Shown one piece after another: positions 41,415-51,591 of a stretch of 64,000 nt of DNA. The stretch's first letter is position 1, and the number at the start of each line of letters is the position of its first letter. The DNA lies in the NCBI GenBank assembly GCA_013176395.1, contig JABMLP010000004.1:1302001-1366000 (forward strand), in the 5' to 3' direction. The notes beneath the pieces are model-generated. The model was not told the origin of the DNA. It ran no database searches and worked only from the letters and a program-made list of their open reading frames with translations. The translations under genes were made by a program, and so were the position numbers. The DNA comes from Venturia oleaginea. Taxonomy: Eukaryota; Ascomycota; Dothideomycetes; Venturiales; Venturiaceae.

Positions 41415-42518
41415 CTAGTTTTCCGACTCTGATGAGGCTTCCTGTAGGGAGTCATCGGTATGCTGTGTGATTACCGCAGTGACCTGAGTCTTTGGACGTG
41501 TTGCTGGTCGGAATTCGCATACGTTCGGGTGGTGCTTGGGCTTCTTACAGCGCCCGCATTTGCCCGCTTGTATAAGTGCCAAGAACTCTGTTTGGGATCG
41601 CCATTTCGCTCTAGGTCGTCGGTCCTTCTTCGCATCCTTTCCGAGTGTATCGACCCGAGCTATCAGTGCTGCGATCTGCGCTGAAAGGGCGTTGATGCCA
41701 GTCATTTCGACATCGCCTTCTGCGTCACGACTGACTGTTTGGGGTGATTGTGGCCTCCCTCGAGTCGTTGGCGTCTCCTTATCCGTACTTGGATAGCGGC
41801 GTTGGTGGAATAGAGCCTCTGTCTTCGTCGCGAAGTACTGTACATCTTTTACGTAAGTGTCGTAGTCGTCCCTGGACAATCGCACTGATTTCAAGGTCTG
41901 TTGGAGGGAGTAGTTGAGCGCGTTGTTCATGATAGTGATCTTTGAGGCTCTTTGCGGCGCTAGGGATCCAGCTTGCGATGTCAGTTGTTCGAACTGCTGG
42001 CGGAAGTCTTCGAACGGTTGTCTGCTGCCTTGGCTAATCTTGTTCAGCTCGTCGAGAGCTTTAGCTTCCGCTTCATGATCTAAGAACTTGTCGTCCATAT
42101 GCTTGATAAAGGACTCGGGTTCGTAGTTGTCATGTTGCTCTCCATTGCTTAGCCATTGGATGACGCGTTGTTGTTTCTCTGTCGGAAGCCCGTTGAAGAT
42201 GTTCGCGCATATTCCTTGATTGCTTCCAAGCTTCCCATTTTCAACAGTGATTTTTGTCTTGATCTGCCATCTGAACAGCGTGTAGTTGTCTCTTTTCCCG
42301 TCCCATTTAGGCCATGCAATAGCTTTTGCACCGGTGTTCCCATCAACACTGACTGCGGTCAGAGCTGCCACCAATTGTTGTACGGTGTCAGGCGAATTTG
42401 CTCGAGCCATTGAGAGTTTGTCGATTCCTTGCGTAATGCTCGCGATTGGGTCGTCGTCGGTAGTAGGGGTGTAGGTTGTAGGAGTCGATAGGGTACTGTT
42501 GCTACGCATCAAGTACAC
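41415..42518 (-). CDS. Gypsy-1 gag
   Basis: A 367-aa nucleocapsid/capsid protein. The capsid-like central part (FRWQIKTKITVENGK, HMDDKFLDHEAEAKALDEL) resembles the retrotransposon gag fold, and a CCHC knuckle near residue 320 (CGRCKKPKHHPNVC, CX2CX4HX4C) binds RNA. It ends SSESEN and TAG just before pol, which is in the -1 frame. Confidence 0.9.
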   Translation of the reverse strand: MYLMRSNSTLSTPTTYTPTTDDDPIASITQGIDKLSMARANSPDTVQQLVAALTAVSVDGNTGAKAIAWPKWDGKRDNYTLFRWQIKTKITVENGKLGSNQGICANIFNGLPTEKQQRVIQWLSNGEQHDNYEPESFIKHMDDKFLDHEAEAKALDELNKISQGSRQPFEDFRQQFEQLTSQAGSLAPQRASKITIMNNALNYSLQQTLKSVRLSRDDYDTYVKDVQYFATKTEALFHQRRYPSTDKETPTTRGRPQSPQTVSRDAEGDVEMTGINALSAQIAALIARVDTLGKDAKKDRRPRAKWRSQTEFLALIQAGKCGRCKKPKHHPNVCEFRPATRPKTQVTAVITQHTDDSLQEASSESEN

Positions 42519-42543
42519 CTAGGTTTGTAAAGAACTGAATCTA

Positions 42544-42719
42544 TATTACGGGACGGTAGCTGGAAAGACGCAGCATACTCGTAGCCAAAGATTGTTTAGA
42601 TTCAGTTAAAGAGTGAAGGTATCTACAAACAGAGAACCTCAATGAGGTTCTTTCTCTATACTAGGCTCAATCAGGCTTAGGCTCTTAGCCTATACCAACC
42701 ATGGGCCATGCCCATAACA
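42544..42719 (-). repeat. 5' LTR of Gypsy-1 (minus copy)
   Basis: 176 bp, one base different from its partner at 37142-37317. Confidence 0.95.
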
Positions 42720-42861
42720 GTATAACTATTTAAAATCGTTAGCAGGTCAGCTCTGTTAATAAGTACAGAGCCCTAGAGATGCCAAGGAGCTCTTTGGAAG
42801 GGATTTCTGATGCTGGTGCAATATAACGATGCCCAAGACGTCGTCGAGGCCAGCGGTGTAC

Positions 42862-43092
42862 TTGAAAAGTCTGTCGAGAAGCGGTGAACGGCTAAGCGCG
42901 GCGCGCGCAGCGGCGGGAAAGACTCGTAGGACGATAAGGAGAATATCGGGATGAAGGACGAGTCCTACAACAACAATCTAGATACAAGACGAGCCTCAGA
43001 GGGCTCAGAAGTCGTGCGATATGCGAGATCGCCATGTTGTTGTTGTCGCTTGGTCGGACTAGGCCCTTGCTCCACCAGATAGACACTAGCAT
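42862..43092 (-). mobile_element. 5' terminal fragment of element D (tyrosine-recombinase retrotransposon)
   Basis: About 230 bp matching, in reverse, the first part of element D at 52966-53194 (from AGTGTCTATCTGG to CGACAGACTTTTCAA). Only this leader or terminal-repeat segment is present and no coding part follows, so it is either a solo terminal repeat or a truncated copy. The 142 bp between it and Gypsy-1 (42720-42861) show nothing. Confidence 0.75.
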
Positions 43093-43813
43093 ATGAAACG
43101 ACTTTCCTCACCAAAATCAATAGCATGAGAGATTCTTCGTCCACCATAACGCTAGAAATAAAAAATCCGAAGAGATAGATCGGAAGATTATGTTGATAGT
43201 ATGACGGTTTCAGAAGAAGAATAAAGCAAATGAGTCTCAGAATATATTTGCTATCAATGGCCACACAGAAAGAAGATCGGACGAGATCTCTATCTGTGTG
43301 TAACGTAATCCACCACCGAGCGGTACACATTTTCGTATCCTCATCAATTACTCTATTATGCACCAATAAATCTCTCATTTTTAAATATTCCTATCTATAT
43401 TTCTGACAGTTGATTGCAAAATGGTCACCACTGCGACAAATAAAACAAGTAGTGTTACGCTGAACGAGCAAAACAGAGTTATTCGGAAGTAGATTCAACA
43501 CGAACTTAACGATAGGAGCCAATGAGCAGAACGAGTGTCACCCTGTGACTTGACTGTATTGACTGAGGAGGTTATCGTACACCGTAGCATCTGCATTGAT
43601 TGATTGATTGATTGATTGATTTTATCCTACTCGGTTGCAGCCGCTTAATCACGCAGCTATGTCCGGTTAGGAGGACTTCATCAGACAGCCGACACGTGAT
43701 AGATTATATAATCCACCGCACCCCACTTCGCCCCGTTCACTGAAACAAGACCAGCTGTCCCCTCGGTCCTCCCCCTTTTCCCCTAACCAGTATCTCCAGA
43801 TGCCCGCGGGCTC
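43093..43813. other. Transposon debris: Fot1-like terminus, (ATTG)n tract, hairpin
   Basis: From 43301 a 50-bp stretch (TAACGTAATCCACC...TTTTCGTATCC) matches the 5' terminus of the Fot1-like element at 31784, without transposase. At 43594-43620 is an (ATTG)n microsatellite. At 43785-43795 and 43818-43828 an 11-bp perfect inverted repeat (AACCAGTATCT) encloses GCCCGCGGGC. The rest, 43093-43300, is featureless. Confidence 0.6.
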
Positions 43814-44122
43814 TTGCAGATACTGGTTACTCTGCTAGTATATCTGTGCTATGTAGACTCAAGAGGCAATGCCTCGTATTTCGCTATCCTTCTACCTACA
43901 GTCTCCCTCTTATGCTCAGCTTTGTCTATCTGTTTCGCCTTATCCCTCAAGGCCAATGGGTTCCCTAAGTATGTTTCTGCTTGTGAACGTTGCCTTGCAC
44001 CAGATTCCTATGCGGCAGTGTATTTGGTTGTGTGATGCTGGAGACAATAGTAACCATCGTAGTCGTGATTTCGCTGCTTGGGTGTGATACTCCGGGTATG
44101 CCCGTGGACGAGGCTGTGTGGT

Positions 44123-44828
44123 AGCTGCCGTATTGTATGGCGCCGATCGTGCTATAGACCTGCCGTCTTATAGTCGGAGCCTACCTGCTGCTAGTCGCTC
44201 TCCCTGCTTGCTATATCGCGCTCCTACTCTTGCCAATGCCATAACTGGGACGCAACAGTCTGGGGAGAGGCTCAAGGCTACGTCTGCTGGCTTGTAGGGA
44301 GGGGATTTGCCGCCAATAAGCTCCTTCTATACGTCTTTACTGCTTACTGTGTTGCGCATCTACTCTTGCCAATGCCATAACTGGGACGCAACAGTTTGGA
44401 GAGAGGCTCAAGGCTCTGGACATCAGCTTGCAGCAGGACGGTTTGCGGAGACGATAGTAGATGAGGTTCTCTAGCAGCTGCCGTATCGTGTCGCACCGAT
44501 TGTGTTGTAGACCTGTCGTCTTATAGTCGGAGCCTATCTGCTGCTAGTCGCTCTCCCTGCTTGCTATATCGCGCACCTACTCTTGCCACTGCCATAACTG
44601 GGACGCAACAGTCTGGGGAGAGGCTCAAGGCTACGTCTGCTAGCTTACAGGGAGGGGATTTGCCGCCAATAGGCTCCTTCTATGCGTCCTTACTACTTAC
44701 TGTGTCGCGCACCTACTCTTGCCAATGCCATAACTGGGAGGCAGCAGTTTGGGGAGAGACTCAAGGCTCTGGGCAACAGCTTGTAGCAGGACGGTTTGCC
44801 AAGACGTTGGGAGAGGTTGTCTAGTCGT
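44123..44828. repeat. Two tandem 353-bp units, each with internal repeats
   Basis: Units start at 44123 and 44476 (AGCTGCCGTAT). Inside each, TTGCCAATGCCATAACTGGG-like sequence occurs twice. A degenerate third start follows at about 44829. Plus-strand reading gives fragments such as SCQCHNWDATVWGEAQG, interrupted by stops. No protein family recognised. From 43814 to 44122 the sequence seems to belong to the same unknown repeat. Confidence 0.75.
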
Positions 44829-45307
44829 TGCAGTGGTGTGTGGTGCCGATTGTTGCACACCGGGCGTCTGGTGTTTGAGTTGTGTTGAAGGTATTGCCGT
44901 TCTAGCAGTGGCTCGTCGACTCGGAGCGTTGCAGTGTCATCTGGGGTGATGGACTAGCCGGGAGATAGCGACTAGATGGTTGCTGTTGTCTTTGGTGGAG
45001 GCATCGTTCGTGTAGCTTGCTCATGTATTCGTCTGCTTGCTCTGCCGTGGCCGCGACGGCGACTCTAGAGGTATCTCATCGACGCTGAGGGACGCGCGAT
45101 GGCCTCTAGAGGCCGGAGCGGCCACTGGCAGAGGTGTTCTGATGATCTTTAGATGATACTTCTGTAAATTCCAAAAATTGAGTTCTCGCTGTGTGTGCTG
45201 TTTTTCCGTAGCATCTGCATGCATATATATGCATGTCAATGCATTCCTTGGCATCTATCACGTGCACTACGCCTGAGGTATCAAGGACTGGCATGCCACT
45301 GTTCAAC
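44829..45307. other. No supported gene; two long palindromes
   Basis: Contains GGCCTCTAGAGGCC (45101-45114) and an 18-bp palindrome built on ATGCATATATATGCAT (45218-45235). No coding frames of note. It ends at the LINE copy 2 boundary. Confidence 0.5.
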
Positions 45308-47014
45308 AACTCTCTGGGATAAAAAAGCCTTTCGTCACTTTCCAGACCGCGCCCCGTCCATGGACCGGCGCCGTCGAACTATGCCCCCCCGTTCACTACC
45401 CGAGTCATCTATACTGTGGTCAGTATAGGACACCCTCCGGTCCTAATGCTCCCAATCCTCTGTTCCGGGCCGGTGTTGTCCAGTTTCCGAGTTGGCCATT
45501 GTTGTTGTAAATCCAGGGTCCCGGATTTTTACAACACCAGGATTCAATATGCCAAGCATCGTGAGGACCCAAACATTGCGAGTCCAGGTGAGGGCGTGGT
45601 AACGGACACGGCGCGCTCTGGTAACGCGCCGTTAATAAATAAACAACTTCCACCCAATCTCTCCTCCCTCCTTCACCTCACAGCAATCTTCAGTCCACAC
45701 CTCCCCTTCTCTCCTCGGTCCCTCCTCAAGACCCTAATCGCACCTTCAGCTCTCTAACGCTTTCTCCTGGTTGGTTGGAGTTCGTACTGATGGACAGTGT
45801 TTGTACCGTCCATGGCTCGGGAATTCCACTCATTTCTCACTTCAGCTTCTCCTCCTTCCCGTCCGTAGTCTCTGCTCGTCCCCCCTTCTACTCTGTGTCT
45901 TCTTACTCAATTCTCCCCACCAGCCGCGGTGCCGCGGAGAAGTTTGACCTGTCCTCCTTTTGTGCATTGTTTGCCACGGTAAGATAGAGCAGGATATTAT
46001 TGTCGAGCATCCACCTAGCAGCAGCCCTGCATCCCTTGCTGGTATTGAGTGCCGTACGTATCGATGTTGTACCAGTTTCGCTCCTCAGATGGTCTCTATT
46101 GTATCTGGGGCAGAAGTCGAATACATGAATTAGTGTCTGGTGTCGCCATCCACACGCGCATTCCGGGGTTATCCCTGGCACATGTATTGCTGCCAGCCAG
46201 GACCGGAGTCCCAATACCTCTGTTCTCATCAAAAAAACCGCTGTAGCTTCAAGTTTCGTGAGGCCATCGTACAGTCCCAGTGTCTCGTCCTCCCACTCCT
46301 TAGACCAAGTCGTACCGGCCTTGTTCCTTCTCTTCTCCTCCCACCTTGCCCTCCATATCTCCTCCAGCAGCGCGGAGATTTTGGAGGGCAGCCTATATTT
46401 ATGTAGGTTTCCCCCCCTTCGAGCTCTTCTTCTCCTATTTTCGGCTCCCGGTTCCTCAGCGTCGGGCCTTCCTCGCTCCCTTCTCGTCCTAGCAATGGCC
46501 CGTCTCTGGTTGTAGGGTTCCACTTCATGTGTAGGTCTCCCTAGCGTTGGTCTTGGTGACGAGAGGTTGGGGTTATTCCTAACAATATGAATGGGTCGTC
46601 GACCCGGTCTTGGCTCTGGCTCCGGTCCTCCATAGTATAAGTTGAGTAGCTCTGCGAGAGCATACTGAGGCATTTCGTTGGACCGCCGTAGTGCTAGTCT
46701 AGCAGCTCCCATCTCCGCCGGTGTCTCCGGTCGCCGGGGGAGTACCCTGGGTCTTCCTCTCCTTTTTCTCCCCCTTGGTGGTGGGGGGACAGCTTCCACG
46801 TCCCTCCACATGAGTTCAACTGTGTGTTGTATCTCTTTTTCCACCGGGTGGTCCTTTACCGCTCCTACTCGTTCCAGGACGAGCTGCTCCACGTATAGAT
46901 CCATCGGCTGGACCGACGTCTCCCTTTCCAGCGCAACAACGGGGGTTCGCCTATAGCCCCCGGTTACCTTCCTAAGGCAGTCCCTCTGGACTCTTGCCAA
47001 TCGCTCCATGTACG
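45308..47014 (-). mobile_element. Tad1-like LINE, copy 2 (5' truncated by Gypsy-2)
   Basis: Matches 33025-34740 almost base for base, including the whole 3' untranslated region, with a 6-bp deletion near 46685 and a few substitutions. It stops at 47014 (CCATGTACG) where the Gypsy-2 LTR begins. The remainder of the LINE does not resume on the far side of Gypsy-2. Confidence 0.9.
45903..47009 (-). pseudogene. LINE ORF2 C-terminal fragment
   Basis: The last 368 codons of the LINE RT protein, after the catalytic RT motifs, including the Cys/His knuckle. Two residues shorter than copy 1 at the RRSNEMPQYA region because of the 6-bp deletion. It has no RT active site and cannot be functional. Confidence 0.88.
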
Positions 47015-47219
47015 TGTCATGATCGAACTATGTTGGTATTCGAATGCAGTTAAACGTAGTTAAATGTGGTGGTTCTGCTCGATCAGGTCTAGCGCGAGAC
47101 TGGTCGCAAGTACTTAGACTCGTCTCTACCTCTTAGTTAGCTCCTCATCCTTACAACTTCCCACATCCCATAGAATTCAAGTCATGCTTCCAAGTCAAGT
47201 CCAAGGTCAAACGTGACAG
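47015..47219 (+). repeat. 5' LTR of Gypsy-2 (inferred end)
   Basis: The start is certain from the repeat at 52927. The end at 47219 is inferred because TGTCA at the start is mirrored by TGACA there, giving a 205-bp LTR. It cannot be confirmed, since the 3' LTR is truncated. Confidence 0.6.
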
Positions 47220-47290
47220 TTTGTAAGGATCCCTTTTCACGATAAAAGTCGGGCTGCTATTGTCTACGCAGCTGACAAACCTCACCAACT

Positions 47291-48865
47291 ATGCCCCGAA
47301 TTCTCGACCTTCCCTCCCTTGCGGACGATACTACCACCCTCGAAAACAGTACTCTCGAAAACCCCCTAGCCTTCTACGACTTCTTTATAACCCCTAGACT
47401 CGCAGCAACCCTTACTCAGAAAATCCAAGCTACCTTTGCAACCCCGGCGGACGAAGCCTCAGTCAACAAAAATGAATACGTCCCAGTCTCACACGTTACT
47501 CTCGACCGCGCTTCGGCGCTCCCACTCCTCCAGCTTTTAGCTACCATCTCCCATATGTTCAACACAGCCCAGCGAGACCAGGATACCATGTCCCGTTCAA
47601 TTCAAGAACTCAAGCTCGAAGCCTCTGAGAACGAAGCTCGCGCCCTTCGAGCAGAACTCCAGGGCGTTACTTCTCGCGAAATCTCCGCCCCTCGACCAAT
47701 CCAAGGCGACATCTCTATCTTTGAAGGAGATAAAAAAAACTACAAGAGCTGGCTCTTAGACCTCCGGATAAAACTCAGCGCAGACTCCAAAGCATTCCCT
47801 TCAGTAAACTCACAAGTTACTTACGCCTTCAATCGACTTGACGACAAGTGCAAATCCACAATTCGCCCATACTACAACGAAACTACGAATTCATGGCCTT
47901 TTGAATCCCTCGACGAATTTATCTCAAAACTCAACGACAGCTACGCTCCTCGTTTCGATATTCAAGATGCTATGAATAAGCTGCAGAACCACAAGATGGC
48001 AAACCGAACATTTGCTACTTACGCCGCAGACTTCCGACGCCTACTCCAAGAAGCCGGAATCACCCTCCCTCACGTCTCAGAACCCGCAAACCCCTTGGAA
48101 CAACTTATGATTGTCAACTTTCGCAACGGCCTGAGCGCAGAACTCAGCGGAGCAATGATTCACGTCCCTACGACAAAGAAACTGGAGGAGTTAATCGATC
48201 TGTGCCACAACTGCGAAGCCAATATGAAACAATTCGAGAAAATCTCTCGAGCTCGAAAAGCTCCCGTATTCTCAGGATCATCTACATCAGCTACCGCTCC
48301 CTCTGCATCCCAACGCGCATTCCTAGTCTCCCCCGCCACTTCTCACGCTTTCGGAGATGCCATGGACATTTCAGTTATGAACCTCAACGGTAGTGCCGGC
48401 GCCGACATAGGTACCTGCCTCCCGTCTCTCCAGATGAAACCAATTGCATCCTGGACCCTGGAAGAGAAAGCCGCCAATATCCAATGGCGAAAGACCAACA
48501 ACCGTTGCGGATACTGCGGAGAGCCCGTAGTAATTATGCCTAATGGTCAGAAGCACATCGCCGCCGTATGCCCTAAGAAAGCCCAGCGTGGACGCCCCTC
48601 CAATCAGTTCACTACTCCCAACCAGTTCGCCAGTGACCCCATGCAGTTTGGCAACTCCGGAGCTCGAAACTTCATTCCCCCTATGAGCTTTAGCAATATG
48701 AGTATGTCAGGAGCATCGGGAGCGTATCCACAGAACGTCCAGACTTCCCGGATCACTCAAGGCCCTGAAGAACGCTCAGGTTCTACCGCCTCTTCTAGCA
48801 CCACAAGCTACGGCTTCGGATCAGCCCCATACACCCCGAGTTCGGAAAACTCACAGTCTCGTTGA
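47291..48865 (+). CDS. Gypsy-2 gag
   Basis: 524 aa. A coiled N-terminal region (residues ~80-130) is followed by the capsid-like core (FEGDKKNYKSWLLDLRIKL, FATYAADFRRLLQEAGI). Near residue 405 is an atypical zinc knuckle in which CGYC and HIAAVC are 12 residues apart (CX2CX12HX4C instead of X4). The Ser/Asn-rich tail overlaps pol by 4 nt, pol being in the -1 frame. Confidence 0.88.
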   Translation: MPRILDLPSLADDTTTLENSTLENPLAFYDFFITPRLAATLTQKIQATFATPADEASVNKNEYVPVSHVTLDRASALPLLQLLATISHMFNTAQRDQDTMSRSIQELKLEASENEARALRAELQGVTSREISAPRPIQGDISIFEGDKKNYKSWLLDLRIKLSADSKAFPSVNSQVTYAFNRLDDKCKSTIRPYYNETTNSWPFESLDEFISKLNDSYAPRFDIQDAMNKLQNHKMANRTFATYAADFRRLLQEAGITLPHVSEPANPLEQLMIVNFRNGLSAELSGAMIHVPTTKKLEELIDLCHNCEANMKQFEKISRARKAPVFSGSSTSATAPSASQRAFLVSPATSHAFGDAMDISVMNLNGSAGADIGTCLPSLQMKPIASWTLEEKAANIQWRKTNNRCGYCGEPVVIMPNGQKHIAAVCPKKAQRGRPSNQFTTPNQFASDPMQFGNSGARNFIPPMSFSNMSMSGASGAYPQNVQTSRITQGPEERSGSTASSSTTSYGFGSAPYTPSSENSQSR

Positions 48866-51591
48866 AAAGACGTTCATCGAGACACGACAACAAATCGAAA
48901 CGACATGTTCTTCACATCAGTTCGGCAGTTCTAGGTTACTCAGAGAAATCAACAGGAGAAATTGATGGACCAGTAGACTCTAGACCAATCATAGTCCCAA
49001 TTACACTTAATGAATCGATCAAAACCCTCGCCGTTACTGATTCCTTTGCCACAGGAAGTTTCATAGAACTCGATTTTGCGCAATCCCACGGCTTTCCCTT
49101 TATTCGCCTCGAAAACCCCCGCCGCCTCAAAGCCTTTGACGGCGAACAGGCATCCTCTGCACCCTCTTACGTTACTCACGAAATCCACGTCTCCGTCAGA
49201 ACCGGAGAACACCACCTCGAAACCACGAAATTCTTTGTTACCCGTCTCGGCTCCGCAGCAGTCATCTTTGGCACTCCCTGGATGAACCTCCACGGTGTGA
49301 AACTCGATTTTGAGAATCGTAGTATTCACTTCGGTACCCACTGTTCTAAGAAATGTCTTCAGGGCCACAAGGGCTCTGTTGAGTATATCCCGCTCCCGTT
49401 TGGTGCCCGCGCACCCCCTCAAGAAACCCCGGACTCTCCTCGCGATTGGAAGATTGTCAACTCTCACGCTTTTCAATGGAATTCTAAGCAGCCCAATGCT
49501 CAAATCTACGCAATCAGTATTCAAGATATCGATAAATTTCTGGCGAAGAAACCAGATTACAAAGACCCTCGCCCCCAGTTACCCAAAGACCTTCACGACC
49601 TCGCGCACGCTTTTAATAGAAAAGCTGCTGATTCACTGCCCCCTTCACGCCTCGTCGACCACAAAATCGAAATTCAAGAAGACAAGAAAGACCAGTTACC
49701 CAACGCTCCTCTCTACGGTATGTCCCAGAACGAACTCAAATGCCTCCGGAAATGGCTGGAGGAGAATTTGGGAAAAGGTTTTATCAGAAAAAGCCAGTCC
49801 GACGTCAGTTCCCCATGTATCTTTGTTAAAAAACCAGGTGGTGGTCTGCGATTCTGCGTAGACTACCGAAAACTCAACGCGATTACTCGAAAAAACCGAT
49901 ACCCTATTCCCTTACTCCGCGAAACCCTAGACAAACTCAGCAAAGCCAAGTACTTCACGAAGATCGATATTATCTCAGCATTCAACGCACTCCGAGTCCA
50001 CCCCGACAGCGTTCCTCTTACTGCATTCAGAACCCGCTTCGGTCTGTTCGAATCTCTAGTTATGAACTTCGGCCTCTGCAATGCCCCGGCGACCTGGCAG
50101 TCGTATATTAACGAACAACTTAAAGACTTCCTCGACGTTTTCTGCACCGCGTACCTCGACGACATCCTAATCTACAGCGAAACTCTCGAAGAGCATAAAA
50201 TTCAAGTGCGGCAGGTTATCGAACGAATGCACGCAGCAGGACTCAACATCGACATCGACAAATGCGAATTCTACCAGACAGAAGTCAAATTTCTCGGTTT
50301 AATTATCACAGACCACGGAATCCGGATGGACTCGGACAAAGTCAAAACAATCATTGATTGGCAATACTGTACCACTCGCCATGACGTCCAATCCTTCCTC
50401 GGTTTTGCCAATTTCTACCGCCGTTTTATTTTCAATTACTCCTCCACCGCGAAACCTCTTACCGACTTACTGAAAAAAGACAAGCCGTTCTACTTCGGCC
50501 CAAAACAGCGCGCCGCTTTTGATAAGCTCCAAGAAGCCTTCATCTCCGCACCAATCCTCGCACATTTCGACCCTACAAAGAAGTGTATTGTCGAAACAGA
50601 CGCCTCCGACTGGGTAGGCGCTGGAGTACTCTCACAAATCGGCAATGACGGTTTGCTACACCCCGTCGCCTTCTTCTCTCACAAGTTCACACCCCAGGAG
50701 TGTAATTACGAAATCTACGACAAAGAACTCCTAGCAATCATTCGCGCATTTGAAGAGTGGCGAGGAGAGCTCGAAGGAACTGAAGACCCGATCGAAGTTA
50801 TTACAGACCACCGAAACCTCGAATACTACATGTCAACCAAAAAACTCACTCGCCGACAAGCCCGTTGGGCCGAATTCCTCTCCCAATTCCACTTCGAAAT
50901 CAAATGGAGACCAGGAAAAGATACTACGAAACCCGACGCCTTGACCCGCCGCTCCCAAGACCTCCCCTCAAACGTATTCGACCCGCGTATCCAGCACCAG
51001 TCACAGGTTATGCTTAAACCCCACACACTTGACCCTAAGATTCGAAAAGAACTAGCGCTCCAAGTCCACAATCTTTCATTATGCCCAGTTACGCTTCGTG
51101 ACCACTCCTCTCCACAAGACTTCGAGAAAAACCCAGACTACCGCGACTCTTCCGAAAATGACGGGGACGAATCCCTTGAGCCCCTCAACGATATATGGAA
51201 CAAACCTAGCAACGACGCAGTAGCTGAAGAACAAACCCCAACCACCCCGTTCTCCCCTCCGGACATATTCATCCCTTCGCAAGACCCAGACGACGAAGAG
51301 CTTATTTGGGACGAAGACAAGTTTGAAGAACTCTACGCTAGAGCGTTGACTAAAGACAAAGAACCACGCGAAGTCTTGAAAAAACTACGCGACGGCAAAA
51401 CCCACCACCGAACGTTGCGGATGCAGGACTGCGAAGAACGCGACGGCCGCCTTTGGTATAAAAAGTGTCTATTTATTCCCCAAGACGATACACTACAAGC
51501 ATACATTCTGAAAGCGAACCACGACTGTAATGTCGCAGGTCACCCGGGTAAAGCTAACAACTTCCTCAAACTCCGCAAGTTCTACTACTAG
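48862..51591 (+). CDS. Gypsy-2 pol: protease-RT-RNase H (ends at TAG)
   Basis: The protease-like region reads AVTDSFATGSFIE, with D-S-F at the position of the catalytic D-S/T-G. RT has CVDYRKLNAIT, NFGLCNAPATWQ and YLDDILIYS. RNase H has ETDASDWVGAGVL and NYEIYDKELLAI. The integrase HHCC begins (HDCNVAGHPGK) but the frame ends in TAG at 51589-51591 after KFYY, where relatives have Trp-x-Gly-Met; HGM follows directly. A TGG to TAG change explains it. Confidence 0.9.
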   Translation: MKRRSSRHDNKSKRHVLHISSAVLGYSEKSTGEIDGPVDSRPIIVPITLNESIKTLAVTDSFATGSFIELDFAQSHGFPFIRLENPRRLKAFDGEQASSAPSYVTHEIHVSVRTGEHHLETTKFFVTRLGSAAVIFGTPWMNLHGVKLDFENRSIHFGTHCSKKCLQGHKGSVEYIPLPFGARAPPQETPDSPRDWKIVNSHAFQWNSKQPNAQIYAISIQDIDKFLAKKPDYKDPRPQLPKDLHDLAHAFNRKAADSLPPSRLVDHKIEIQEDKKDQLPNAPLYGMSQNELKCLRKWLEENLGKGFIRKSQSDVSSPCIFVKKPGGGLRFCVDYRKLNAITRKNRYPIPLLRETLDKLSKAKYFTKIDIISAFNALRVHPDSVPLTAFRTRFGLFESLVMNFGLCNAPATWQSYINEQLKDFLDVFCTAYLDDILIYSETLEEHKIQVRQVIERMHAAGLNIDIDKCEFYQTEVKFLGLIITDHGIRMDSDKVKTIIDWQYCTTRHDVQSFLGFANFYRRFIFNYSSTAKPLTDLLKKDKPFYFGPKQRAAFDKLQEAFISAPILAHFDPTKKCIVETDASDWVGAGVLSQIGNDGLLHPVAFFSHKFTPQECNYEIYDKELLAIIRAFEEWRGELEGTEDPIEVITDHRNLEYYMSTKKLTRRQARWAEFLSQFHFEIKWRPGKDTTKPDALTRRSQDLPSNVFDPRIQHQSQVMLKPHTLDPKIRKELALQVHNLSLCPVTLRDHSSPQDFEKNPDYRDSSENDGDESLEPLNDIWNKPSNDAVAEEQTPTTPFSPPDIFIPSQDPDDEELIWDEDKFEELYARALTKDKEPREVLKKLRDGKTHHRTLRMQDCEERDGRLWYKKCLFIPQDDTLQAYILKANHDCNVAGHPGKANNFLKLRKFYY

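Larger units (their letters stand above)
37142..42719 (-). mobile_element. Gypsy-1, full-length chromovirus LTR retrotransposon (minus copy)
   Basis: 5578 bp: two 176-bp LTRs (37142-37317, 42544-42719), gag, and pol in the order protease, RT, RNase H, integrase, chromodomain. A purine tract (AAGGAGGGGGGTAA) precedes the 3' LTR. The LTRs differ at one base (TTAAG/TTAAA). The outer 5-bp flanks are GCACT and GTATA, so no target duplication remains. Its proteins are identical to those of the plus copy at 56677-62254. Confidence 0.95.

Noticed and set aside
42286..42474. Small genes antisense to Gypsy-1 gag, also present at 56922-57110
   Set aside because: Identical only because both gag copies are identical; no independent support.
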